In this document: piece by piece, positions 12,004 through 22,864 of the stretch
Position numbering within the stretch: the first letter of the stretch is position 1
Layout: the number at the start of each line of letters is the position of its first letter
Translations under genes and position numbers: made by a program
The notes under the pieces: model-generated
Databases searched by the model: none
What the model saw: the letters and a program-made list of their open reading frames with translations, nothing else
Told to the model about the DNA's origin: nothing
Assembly: GCA_030141605.1 (NCBI GenBank)
Contig: JAQGDQ010000079.1
Span: 372,001 to 436,000, forward strand
Length of the DNA: 64,000 nt
Origin: Tubiluchus corallicola
Lineage: Eukaryota > Priapulida > Priapulimorpha > Priapulimorphida > Tubiluchidae
Direction of reading: 5' to 3'

Positions 12004-14084
12004 ACATTAATGAGATTAAGTAATTGCCTGGTTAATTAGGCCTATATTGTGAAGGAATAATTGCCTGTAATAAATTTACTACGCCAACGCGAGCAATTTT
12101 TATCTAAAACTCGGAAAGAATATAGAACTGTTAAAGATACATTAGCTTTTGTTAGTTCAACAATTAGTTTAGTAGATGGTGACACATAAGCTGTATATAC
12201 TCTTTGCAATGTAAACAGTGCAAGTAATTGTGTATTTGAGTAATGTGTTAACCGAAAAGACCGAAAATTGACCGAAAAGAGGTAGCATTATGACTTTATA
12301 AGCTGGTACCTTTTGAGTTCCTCAGCGCTACGAAACTGTGATAAACGATTCTAGAACTAACATTGTTATTATTCACAAAACCTAGCCTGGGCAACTTAGA
12401 TTATTTAATTATACCAAATCTACAGTAAATTAGTGATTATACAAAGTCTTTTAGACTGTCATGCATAAGTCGTCTACATGTATTTTTGTTCCTATAAATA
12501 GATATAATTGAAACATCCTTATTAGCTAAGATTCAGATTTGTTCTACCACTAAGCAAGATCTTCGTTGCAGAATTTAGTTGCATAATAATTTTTTTATTT
12601 TCATGTATAACCATAGTCATAAGGACGACTTGGTATCTGGAAAGCAATTTTGTTTCAACATGAGTAAAAGATCTAGAATTAAAGGCCAATTTTTACAAGT
12701 TTGCGCGGCAGCAAACTTTTTTCATTGAAGACGAGCATTTTGGTCGTCCGATAATAACGTTTAATCTTTCATACAAAAATCTTGATATCACGCACATGTC
12801 TTTGAAAGAAATTATTAAATCCTCGTTGCGATGACTTGATAAACAATTTTTGTTGTCTTGTACATATATAACAGTGATACATTTTCTGGAATACGTGACA
12901 AATCCTTACTAAACGTCCACCCATTTTTCGTGTTTTCCCGTATGTTTGTACGATAGCAGCAGTTGTCAGCGAGCAAGAGTTTGTTAGGCTTAGTTAGGGA
13001 GGCGTGACTTAGCGCTCATTGCCAATCTGTGTTTTTTATGTAATGCGGGTTTAATTCTAGGCCGTCGGACAAACTTTGAACTGCGGGGAAGTCTCTTCTC
13101 GGCCATGCTTTCATGGTGTCTCAATAGCCACATTTAATGCAGCATATATTATGCTTACAGACAGACATGTATTTGACGTATAATGTATTCAGACCTTGTC
13201 CGTTTTCTAACTATAAGTTCCAGTAAAAGATGTTTAATACAGTGACTATTTTATTTTATTTGCAAGTTGAATGATTTGCCGTTACTGCTTCTTTGTTACA
13301 GCTTTGTTGCCATAAATTTAGGTTTCTTGCAATTTCTGATTTATTCACGTAGTACCTGTAGCTTTTTCAGGGTGTTTTGCCTTGGTTGGGTTTTAGTAAG
13401 AAAGAAATCATCACAGAAATTGTCTAGTATAAAAATTTTAGCATCTTGGGTAGTCAATAATGTGAAAATTCAATGCAAGGTAGAAACAAAGTGACGCGTT
13501 TAGCTAGATGATAATTGCATCAGTTAGAAACACTTTCTACGCACGTTGCAGTAGAATCATGACGTTTGATACTATTATGCCAATATGTTTGTTGTAGACA
13601 TTGGACAGGCAGAACTCTAAAATAAAAGAAATACGCTCTCAAGACAGGTAAACACAGCAGTAAATCCAGCAAAATACTAGACAGTGCTATGCCAGTGGCT
13701 TGTCAGCACCACTTTCGACGTTCCGAGTATAGATATAGTGAAGATAAAGAAAAATAGTTAATAATGAAGAACGCCAAAACATAGATGGCACCACGAGCTA
13801 CTCTGCTGGCGACCTCGTGTATACACGTGTTTTGGTGCATAACGGTACCATTCTTGCTTGAAATCTGTTTTTAAGTGTTTTATTAAAATATTGGAATTTA
13901 AAAAAAGAAAAGATAGATTTTGGTGTGCGACGAAAATACAGTAATTGTAGTTTCTTGACGTGTTATTGTCCTTGACATAGGTAACTTGAACTGGTGAGCC
14001 AAGTATAGTTACTATTGGCAGTATTGAATCTGTTTTTCCCTGACGAAACTTTTTAGTAGGTGTTACTTTATTCAGTTTATTATA

Positions 14085-15012
14085 ATGATGTTAAACATAG
14101 GAAAAGTAAATTCACTTGATTATGAAGAGTTTACTGAGGTTTTTGGCAACGTGGTGGAGCATTGTCCGATGATAACAGCTGCAGTATGGTCTAAACGCCC
14201 ATTTCAAGACGTGAATGAATTTCATAGAGAAATTTGTATGTTCATTGACGCTCTGCCTAGCAGTGGTAAGTTAAAAAAATTTGCGTATATATATATATAT
14301 ATATACATACATACATACATATGTATACGTATATATATATATATATGTAAAACTAATCTTCCTTAAAGGCAATCTGTTTTGTTATTTTCTATTTTTACAG
14401 TAGGCTTACACTCATGCTTAGCCTTATGCTTTTATCAGTGGCATGGAGACAAAATATGCCTCCTGATTTGTGTCTTCTTTCTTCACAGTTTGTTAAATGA
14501 GATGTAACAAGAGGCACAATAGTTAACATAAAAAGCTGATAAAGTAATATTGCCTGATAACATTAAAATATAAATTTAGATTTCTCAGATTTGTAGTGGA
14601 AATATGCTGTAAAAATTGCTGTATAAACATCTCCATGAATCCAAGATTTCTGCATTATGCAGGTCACGAAGGTATTCTCAGATGTCATCCGGACCTAGCA
14701 GGTGGGTTAGCAGAGGCTGGAAAACTTACTACCGAGTCCAGCCAGGAGCAAGCCAGTGCAGAATTGAACACATTAACGGAGGATGAGCGACTTAGGTTAT
14801 CAACTGCAAACGCAAGTTACAAATCAAAGTTTAATTTTCCATTTGTGATATGTGCCAGACAAAATAAGAAAATTGCTATAATAGATGGTATAAAGCGGCG
14901 TGCAGAGAACACATTTGAGGAAGAATTGTTTAATGGCATAGAGGAAGTGAAAAAAATTTGCTATTTGAGACTTTTAAATATCGTGAAAATTGGCACAAAT
15001 GGAAAGCTCTAA
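14085..15012 (+). CDS. urad: 2-oxo-4-hydroxy-4-carboxy-5-ureidoimidazoline (OHCU) decarboxylase
   Basis: This enzyme decarboxylates OHCU to S-allantoin, the last step after urate oxidase and HIU hydrolase, usually in the peroxisome. There are two exons, 14085-14265 and 14663-15012. The intron has GTAAGT/AG ends and splits a glycine codon in phase 1. The product is 176 residues, normal for the family. The start MMLNIGKVNSLDYEEF aligns with the N-terminus of animal orthologues, so no upstream exon is needed. Family blocks are VWSKRPF (34-40), ILRCHPDLAG (65-74) with catalytic His69, TTESSQEQ (83-90) with the expected Glu89, and FPFVICARQNK near the substrate arginine. The last residues are GKL, close to but not a classical PTS1. 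The intron carries a (TA)n/(CATA)n microsatellite. No AATAAA lies near the stop; the first good ones are about 0.8 kb away. Confidence 0.95.
14286..14346. repeat. (TA)n / (CATA)n microsatellite in the urad intron
   Basis: Alternating TA runs flank a short CATACATACATA block. It sits 20 bp past the donor and is read through by an artefactual open frame. Confidence 0.9.
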
Positions 15013-16785
15013 GAATATGACATCATAACTAGTGGCATAACTAGACCTTGTGGCACCCAAGGTGGCACTTAAGTTTGCCACCTCCCTCGTCGATGAAAAA
15101 TACAGTGCAGCAACATCCTTGTGATTTTAGATTTGTAAAATTTAGCAGTGTTGCAAGTAAGTATGCAAGTACTTTGACCAATGTTTAAATGTTTGACCAA
15201 TTAATGTTAAAATGTCACTAACGAAAATGCAAGCCTGCAACAATAGGCACGCAAATTATGTGTCACTATGCCTACAACGATTATCAATGTGCATATTATA
15301 CAACGATTTTTGCGTAATCGTACACACACTATAAATTTTGCAACACATTTCTACTGTTCCGACAGAATCAATTTTATTAGTGCACTTAGTCAAAGTGCTG
15401 CCCATTAGCTCAAAGTGCTGCCCATTAGCTGCTTTAGCTACGCCGCTGCATGATATGTGATCCAAAAGGTTATTGCATAATGTCATATATATGACACAAA
15501 CTACATTGTACATGATAAAATGAATTTCTGAGTTTTCTTTATAAATTTTATCCAACTGAAAACATCAATCTGTGGTGTTTTATATCAGTGGTGTTTCTTT
15601 GTTGGTGATATATTCTGGTCTTACATGGTTGGCAATTAATATAGAATCAAGTTATATATTTTTTGCATAGCATTTATAATTTTTATTTTTACTAAGATTT
15701 TTATATAAATTGTAAATAATAATTACCTAAAATCTGTTAATACATTAAAATATAGTAGCTACATATTGTGCACCATTATTGACTTCCTCTTGGTAAATTT
15801 TGGAATATATAAACTGCATTAAAATTCACTTTTAATAAATAATCATTTGCCCTTCGATGTTCGGACATACATGTTTTGCTTAATTTATACAAAAGATGAA
15901 ACATTTACATCTGTTACAGTGTGAAAAATTGATAAATAACTCTACTAAATCAAACAATAAATAATAAAATTTCACAAAATTGATTGAGTTGTAATATCAT
16001 ACATAAAATATAAATATACGTGTAAAAAAGAAGCATTACATATATGATAAATTTTAAAAATTTGTAATTGTACATTTGTTCTAATGTTGCCTACAATTTG
16101 TAATCATCTTTGCTTTATTTCAATAGTGCATTTTGTAATAGTTTGCTTTCCTACATTTCATTTTTCTAGTTGTTGCTCTTCATTATATTTTCTTTTTTTA
16201 CACTGCTGCTATGCACGGCACTGTCGGTTGACTATATTCCCTGAAAATAAAAGAACAACACTCGTTATATGGCCAACTATTAGTATTGACAATCGATTAC
16301 CGATGCTGTTCAAAATCGCCTGACAATGTTGTACAGCATTACTGTAATAACTTTTTTCAGCGCAACAGAATTAAAGCTTCTAAATGAATTAAAGTATTCA
16401 TTTTTACTTGGTTTGATACTTTATATGCTTACACCAGGCTTTGTTTTATGGATGTGTGTGTAATTTTGTTAAGGTATGGCAGCAAAATGATTCCACAGAA
16501 GTGACAAAGCTTTCAAGTTTCGTGCTTTTGCTCAAAATCAGTTTTCAAGTTGTAATCTATGGGACTTTCCATGACTTACCATAGTGCTTTGCAGTACTTT
16601 TTTATTTGTGCTTAACTTCCTAAAGCTGCATTCTTAGCTGCTGAAAGATTCCCTGATCTTGGTCACCTTTCTTAGCTCGATACTTCATTGTTTATAGAGT
16701 CATTTAATAGCCACATTAATAGCAAAGTGGGTGTGCACGTGTGACTGTATAGTGCAGATAAACTGATAAAAATACTCATTTTGAC
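15013..16785. other. Convergent intergenic region between urad and the SLC16 gene
   Basis: The two genes point at each other across this AT-rich stretch. It holds a 22-bp direct repeat (TCAAAGTGCTGCCCATTAGC twice, about 15388-15430). A likely poly(A) signal for the minus-strand transporter (AATAAA on the minus strand) is at 16601-16606. Several AATAAA motifs on the plus strand at about 15835-15970 could serve urad. No gene is seen. Confidence 0.6.
16601..16606 (-). terminator. Likely poly(A) signal of the SLC16-type gene
   Basis: AATAAA on the minus strand, 180 bp beyond the stop codon of the transporter, is the first canonical signal downstream. Confidence 0.5.
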
Positions 16786-19700
16786 TTACTGTTGTGTTAT
16801 GCCATCCATTGTGCATTCCTTCATAATAGTAGGATAATGAATTTGATGAAGCTGCTCTTTCTCTTCATTATTTATCTCTGTGATGTACATCATTTTTTGG
16901 TTTGGTTCTAATGATTTTCCTAGTATCGACGGAATCATCATGATAATGCCACTTGCAGTGATAAAAACTCCAGCAAGATAAAATGATGTGGAATAAGTGA
17001 GATTTGTATCATAAAGCCAACCTGAAGGTAAATAAAATTATTAATACTCATAACACTGAAAAAGCTCACCAAGCCATATATATTGGGCCTAAGTAAAAAA
17101 AAGTAAAGCCACATTGCAGCATATTACATTTGAACATGCCCTTACAGGAAAACCATTGAATATTTCTTTAATTTATAAATATCAAAAAACCCTGTACTAA
17201 TTAATATTTGAGATTTGTCAGATTTCGTCAAATAACAACGATTCGATATTTACAAAGTATTTAGATGTAACCATATTTGCTTCTGGGTTTTCCTACTTAA
17301 AACAAAAAGTTTTATGCAAGTCGAACATTAAAAGTGAGTTGACATTGTTGCTACTTTTTGTTTCTGAATCATGCGAGAGGTTGCACAGTTGTGAGTAATT
17401 ATTCCATTGTACTTGACTGACATGAAGGATGAGAAAATGATCCTGTGAAGATGTATGTACCACCAAAAATTTGAATTCTGGTGTCATATGTTCATATTTT
17501 AAAAAAATGTCCTAATGCAGTGGGCAATAGTCAGTGAGTCACTTCAGCATATTTTTATGTGCACTTTATTTCATTTACTTTTATGTCTAGCTGATAAGGA
17601 CAGTAAAGATAGGGCACAGTTAGAAAGATTTGTTGTTAACACTTGCCTGTGCAAATACTAGCACCTTACTTGCCCTAGTTGTATATCAGTACAGTGTACA
17701 CGTTTCTTTTCACTGTATGTAGTCGATTAAAACTTGCAATGTGACTCCAGGATTTCTGTAACACAAATTTGTCCACTGCCTAAGTGTCCACTACCCAAAT
17801 GTCATATAGTGTAAATGTCCACTGCCCAAATATGTACTGCCAACTGCCCTGCCTAAGGGTCTATTGCCCAAGTGAGCATTGCTTAAATGTATATTGACCA
17901 AGTGAATTTCCAATGAAATCAGCACGTGTGTGTTACAAGTGTTCTGAAGTATAAATCTGAATAGTAGCATCCTTAACAGTTCTTTCTGCTGATATTGCAC
18001 AAATGCGCATTCAAGTTACTGAACCAGTAACTACGTTCTAGCAGGATATACTAATCTCATTCAGTGAAAAAAAAGTTTGATCAATTAAAAATAATTCAAT
18101 TGTATTACTTTATCATAACTCTACATTTCAATGTATTGGGATCAAAGGTAAACTGGAGATTTTTGTATGCTACTTAACTATTGAGTGTAGCTAGTTATAA
18201 GCTCTTATGTTTACTTGCCTGAAAGAGGTGGTCCAGCTAGAGCTCCAATTGCCATGTACATGCACAAAAAGCCATAAGCATTATTGAGATGCTTATCTTT
18301 TACAAATTCCAGTAGTAACAATGGTGTAAGTGTCCCATAGGAAGCACTAAGAAACCCTAAGATCATGGCAAAACTTCCAATGTAACTATACGTCCTACTA
18401 AAAGTAACACAGAAACTAAACAAACCCAACAGTATTAGTGAAATTGAGTATAATCTTAGTGATGTCAGTTTTGGTTGGTTTGCCAGAAAGCCATACAACA
18501 ACCTGCCGATTAAGTTGGAGATTCCGACAAGGGACAAAAGTATGGCAGATTGATAGTTGGAGTACTTCAGTTCTATTGTGGCATAAGCAGGCAAGACTAG
18601 CATCTCTATGGTTAAGCCGCAGCATAGTAGTGTGTTGTTGATGCTCAGTTTTATGTAGTTCTCCACTTTGAACATGGACAAATGGAGAAGTTTTGTCTTT
18701 GGCAAAAGCTCTTTGGAAGATACCCGAATAGGATAGCATGCGGCAGCACATACACACAAGTTCATCATAAGGGCACCAAATATGAGTGTCGCTTGTCTCC
18801 AAGGATAGTAATGAAGGACATATTCCAGCAAAACAGGTATGATGAATAGTCCGACTCCACAACCAGAGGATGTCAATCCTACAGCAATAGTTCGTTTTCT
18901 TCTGAAGCGACGCAGAACTGGAAGCATGGCTGACAGCATCACCAGTCCATTCCCAGCTCCTACAAAATGAAGAATTTTCTGTTAATTTGCATCTAGCTTG
19001 CTTAAATAATTGGACAAAAGGGCCCAGTTGGCAAAGTCAGTTTTAACTAAAAGAATGTGGGATTGAATTCCCCTGGTGATTTTAGTGAGTTCCTTTCGGT
19101 TTAGTGAGTTTTGGTCACTGTTTTGGTTAATTCATCGAACAATATTTCTTTTGGTCAGACCAGCTGTTTACTTAATTATTTGTGAATTTTTTTTGTCACT
19201 TTGCTCTTGTTTAATGTCTGGTCTGAATAATGTGCCTAAATCAATAGTATGCTTGTAGTTTTTTCATTTTAAATGTGAAGGAACATGTAACTTAAAAGCT
19301 GCATATATAAGATTTAATAGTTATTTTATCTGCAATAGTTCCTACAAAGAACCTTTTAGGGTTTCATGTCCCCAGGTCTTGATTTTTTTAGTATTAAAAG
19401 CATGCCTCAGTCTTTTAGGCTGAACCATTGGATATTAAATAGTATGTCAAACAGAATGTATGCAATGATTTTATTGCACTTTCCAGTTTTGTTAAAAGAG
19501 TTCTCATCACTGATCCTTTATACATATTTGTCAACATCTTAATAACAAACAAGTAATACATTAAAAATATCTTAGAATTGAACCAACTTTTAAAATGATA
19601 AACCATTGTATATTCTATTCTTACCAAAAATTCCAAAACTGAAATATAAATGGTAGATATGTTGGGCAAAACTGCTAGCAATCAGACCGAGACCAGTGAT

Positions 19701-22461
19701 GATGCCACTGAGGAACAATACGGTTCGACATCCAATTGCATTAATAAAGATTCCTGATAAGCAAGCTGCAATAAAAAATGCAGTTTCTTAAATTGATGTT
19801 TTTTGCAAAACTATCAGTGCAAGCAAAGCAAATTCAACTAAGGCTTATTTGATAATTTGTATTTATGATGATGATGGTGATAATGATGTTGATCATGAGG
19901 ACGAAGACAATGATGATGATGATAATGACAATATGATAATGGTAGTAGTGTTCATTATTATCTAGGCTGATATTCGAGTCCTTAGCAGGCACGTTATGTC
20001 TATTATCGACAAAAAGATCACACTAACTGTAATCTGCAGTGATGTGGCATGGAAAAACAGTACAAAAAATGCACAATACAGCATTGACATTTTTTTATAT
20101 AGCAGTAACGCGTGAAATCGCATTGTCTTATTTGCCTGCCCGAAAAGCTTTGACAGGAGCATCTTCTGAAGAACTAAGAACTAGGGTCTGAATGCGACGT
20201 ATTTATGAAACGTGTATATAAAGGGTTGTCCACAACAGTCAGGTTGACCCTGCCACATGGCTAGCAGCATTGAAGTGCGTTTGAGCGCAGGGTTACGCTT
20301 ATTTTTGTTTTTTAAACACGTTTTGCGCTGCACGTTTAGAGTTCACCTTAAAATCTAGCGCAAAAGTTCTACAAATTGCGTGATGCTAACAAATCGCATA
20401 CATTCTCTAGCAGAAAAATCGAATCTTATCGAATTTAGAGAAATCTAGAGTCAGAAACTCCACCAACTGTTAGAGAGACCTGTAAATCTACATCTTATTT
20501 CACGTCTTAACTAATTAACTGTGCTGATGTATTATGTGATGCCCTGACTGTTGTATACTATAGTTACTACTGTATACCATTTTAGTCTACATGTGTAAGG
20601 TGTATATTTTAATGCCTAGAACTAATCATTATATCCGATTGTTTTCATATTTCGCTCAATACAATGTTGTTGCAATGACATACAGACTACAGTAGTACCA
20701 TGCAAACAGCTGATTGTGTGCAAAGCGCTGCATCTCGCTCAATACAATGTTCTTGCAATGACATACAGACTACACGGACTACAGTAGTATATCATGGAAA
20801 CAGCTGATTGTGTGCAAAGCGCTGCATCTCGCTCAATACAATGTTCTTGCAATGACATACAGACTACACGGACTACAGTAGTATATCATGGAAACAGCTG
20901 ATTGTGTGCAAAGCGCTGCATCTCGCTCAATACAATGTTCTTGCAATGACATACAGACTACACGGACTACAGTAGTATATCATGGAAACAGCTGATTGTG
21001 TGCAAAGCGCTGCATCTCGCTCAATACAATGTTCTTGCAATGACATACAGACTACACGGACTACAGTAGTATCATGCAAACAGCTGATTGTGTGCAAAGC
21101 GCTGCAGTTCGTTCACAGCTAGCGCATGCGTACATCGGTATTGTGAGCTCTGCTATAACTAGTGGGATATCGTTTGCGTCGAGGCCCTAGATAAATAATG
21201 GAAATGAATTTGCCACCAGTAACAACTGCTACAAATAAGGTCAATAAACTTAATTCAAAGCAGTAACCCATTTCAGTGGTATTAAAGGCGAAGACGTTAT
21301 CTTATTGACTGTATAACTTCTTTTTATTTGAGGCTATTCGGTATTACTGGCAAAACAGACCAAAATAAATCAGAAATGTAAGCAAAACACGTACAGTAGA
21401 GATAATACAACAAATAAAGCTGTCTGCAAAAAAATTATTAAATTACTTTTCTGTTTCGTTAATTAATCTGCTTTGCAGAACTAATTTTCTCTACTGAATT
21501 TCACACAATTTTCTATGAACTAGTATTTTATTGTTTTAGTCCGACTATGGTTTCGAAGATGATAGTAATGCCAAAAAGCCTCATTATATAAGGTCATGTC
21601 ATTGCCTTTGGTGTCAATAAACTTAGGTTGCATATTTAGTATTCATGCAGTTGAGGCGACGCATTCTGTTCGCCAAATCGATAGCCTTGTTTTATGATAG
21701 GGTTGTCAAAATACCCTTGCTGAAGTTAAAGTAAATAGGTGAATGCACAAAAACCTTGGCTATTAGCCTTGGACTAGAGATTCAAAACGGAAGTATATTA
21801 TTGTGAGCACTTAATAGTTATAACACTTACCTACGCTTATCCATAGGCGTACGAGCTAGGGAGCTGGGGTGTGGGGTGCTACCGCCCTCCGGCATTCTGA
21901 CAAACACTTTTTTCAGGCAATCACCAAATTTTTCAAGCACCGGCCAAGTGATGAAAAAATAAAATTATATTTTTCATAAAAAGAAACCTCGAAATTTCTC
22001 CATGCCGCCAAATGAAGTGCCCGAAATCCGAGCATTTTTTTATCATGGGGTAGGGTGAGGCAATTCCCGACGTGGGACTTTTTCGGGTTGGCACTATATT
22101 TTTCGGGCAAAAGTGGCTCAGCCTCTACTGGAAAAATCGACCCGTACGCCTATGAGTTTCTCTGAATCACATTGTAACGCATTAAACTTCAAAACGTTCT
22201 TGGCCCACTTGTGCTGACAATTCAGGGTTTAAAATCCAAACATGATAAGATACCGTGTGCAAAAAACTTACCTGATATGTACAGAGCCGCGTTGCTGACT
22301 GCACAAATCCAGGCAACAGCTTGGCTGCTATCGTCAAATTCCTCCAGAAATACCACATTGAAAATACCTATGGACCACTGAATGCCGTAGCTCAAACAGT
22401 AAGCCGTCATAGCAGCGAAACATACGACCCAAGCCCAGCCATTGTCTACACTGGCCGGCAT
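16786..22461 (-). CDS. SLC16A: Monocarboxylate-transporter-like (SLC16, MFS) carrier
   Basis: A plasma-membrane major-facilitator carrier of the SLC16/MCT family; members move lactate, pyruvate, other monocarboxylates, aromatic amino acids or thyroid hormone. Exons in order are 22461-22272, 19765-19625, 18959-18219 and 17021-16786. All joints are in phase 1 and give 435 residues, typical for an MCT. The N-terminal signature reads DNGWAWVV (about 6-13; family D/E-G-x-W-G/A-W). TM2 and TM3 blocks follow (ACLSGIFINAIGCRTVLFLS, then SFGIFGAGNG). The TM4-5 motif is RRFRRKRTIAVGLTSSGCGVG. A central loop follows, then C-terminal helices with GRLLYGFLANQP, and GPPLSGWLYD spans the last joint. The residue I align with Asp302 of MCT1 (proton coupling) is Asn259, while Arg263 is kept. 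The last intron has a GC donor (CAG|GCAAGT). Substrate cannot be told from sequence. Confidence 0.93.
17766..17910. repeat. Degenerate ~14-bp minisatellite in transporter intron 3
   Basis: About ten imperfect copies of a TGCCCAAGTGTCCAC-like unit run head to tail. The minus-strand reading gives a false repetitive peptide. Confidence 0.75.
19019..19080 (+). repeat. Possible tRNA-derived (SINE-like) fragment
   Basis: AGTTGGCAAAGTCAGTTTTA resembles an A box. GTGGGATTGAATTCCCCTGG, about 30 bp further, resembles a B box with T-arm pairing. It lies in transporter intron 2 on the opposite strand. Anticodon-arm pairing is poor, so a functional tRNA is unlikely. Confidence 0.35.
19864..19945. repeat. 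Imperfect (GAT)n run in transporter intron 1
   Basis: Interrupted GATGAT/GATAAT triplets, of a kind also present at 60672-60800. Confidence 0.85.
20653..21106. repeat. Tandem array, five copies of a 94-bp unit
   Basis: Units begin CGCTCAATACAATGTTCTTG at 20653 (shorter, 83 bp), 20736, 20830, 20924 and 21018. Internal copies are almost identical, and the first and last lack the same TATATCATGG-type variant, as edge units often do. Each unit has ACAGCTGATTGTGTGCAAAG and ends AGCGCTGCA. The array lies in intron 1 of the SLC16-type gene. Confidence 0.95.
21842..22154. mobile_element. Small non-autonomous DNA transposon (MITE-like)
   Basis: Perfect 12-bp terminal inverted repeats, CATAGGCGTACG (21842-21853) and CGTACGCCTATG (22143-22154), bound 313 bp that are visibly more GC-rich than the surrounding intron. 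No coding capacity is seen. A TA target site is possible, because both ends contain TA at the second or third base. Confidence 0.7.
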
Positions 22462-22864
22462 AACCTCTAGTTTTCTCCTTCTCTAGTACGAGCTGCTGCT
22501 TGTACACACAGCAAGAAGCAGTCCTTTCATCGATTTGCTAGAGATGGAAAACTCTAGAACGACCCGAACCAGCAGCCAGCAGATCCAGTTAAAACCGGTA
22601 CGTATTGCTAATAACGATTACGTGATGGCTGTCAGAGTTTTATGTTGACAAAGAGTCCAGGACGAGAAAAATATTCGAATTCTACTCGCTCCGCTTGAGT
22701 TTGTGTACATTTAATCCTACATCAAAATGCAGCATTGGTAGATGGCTAATGATGCAGAATGATAAGTTATTGCAAACTCGTGCCCGAACTCATCACGTGA
22801 CTTCCTTGTATAATAACGTCTTCACTTTAATCTGCTAAACGAAGTGAGCTGGACTAATTTTAGA
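22462..22864. promoter_or_regulatory. Bidirectional promoter between the SLC16-type and PLCXD genes
   Basis: The two start codons face apart 403 bp from each other. The interval holds a palindromic E-box TCACGTGA at 22793-22800, a form bound by MITF/TFE and USF-type bHLH-Zip factors, and a TTCCTT ETS-like site next to it. There is no obvious TATA box near either start. Transcription start sites are not determined. Confidence 0.55.

Larger units (their letters stand above)
8891..14084. other. Intergenic stretch, mostly featureless
   Basis: Contents are an 86-bp tandem duplication (9857-10027), the candidate first exon at 10310-10345 (-), and tRNA-like or SINE-like fragments near 11941-12003 and 12999-13065 (+). 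Otherwise I see only AT-rich sequence with short non-conserved open frames. The last few hundred bases should hold the urad promoter, but I see no clear core element. Confidence 0.5.

Noticed and set aside
18416-18862. 148-codon frame overlapping the third transporter exon
   Set aside because: It is a shadow of the SLC16 exon in another frame.
22844-22864. Upstream extension of the PLCXD reading frame by seven codons
   Set aside because: The frame there begins with GTG, not ATG. The first ATG is at 22865, so I used that start.
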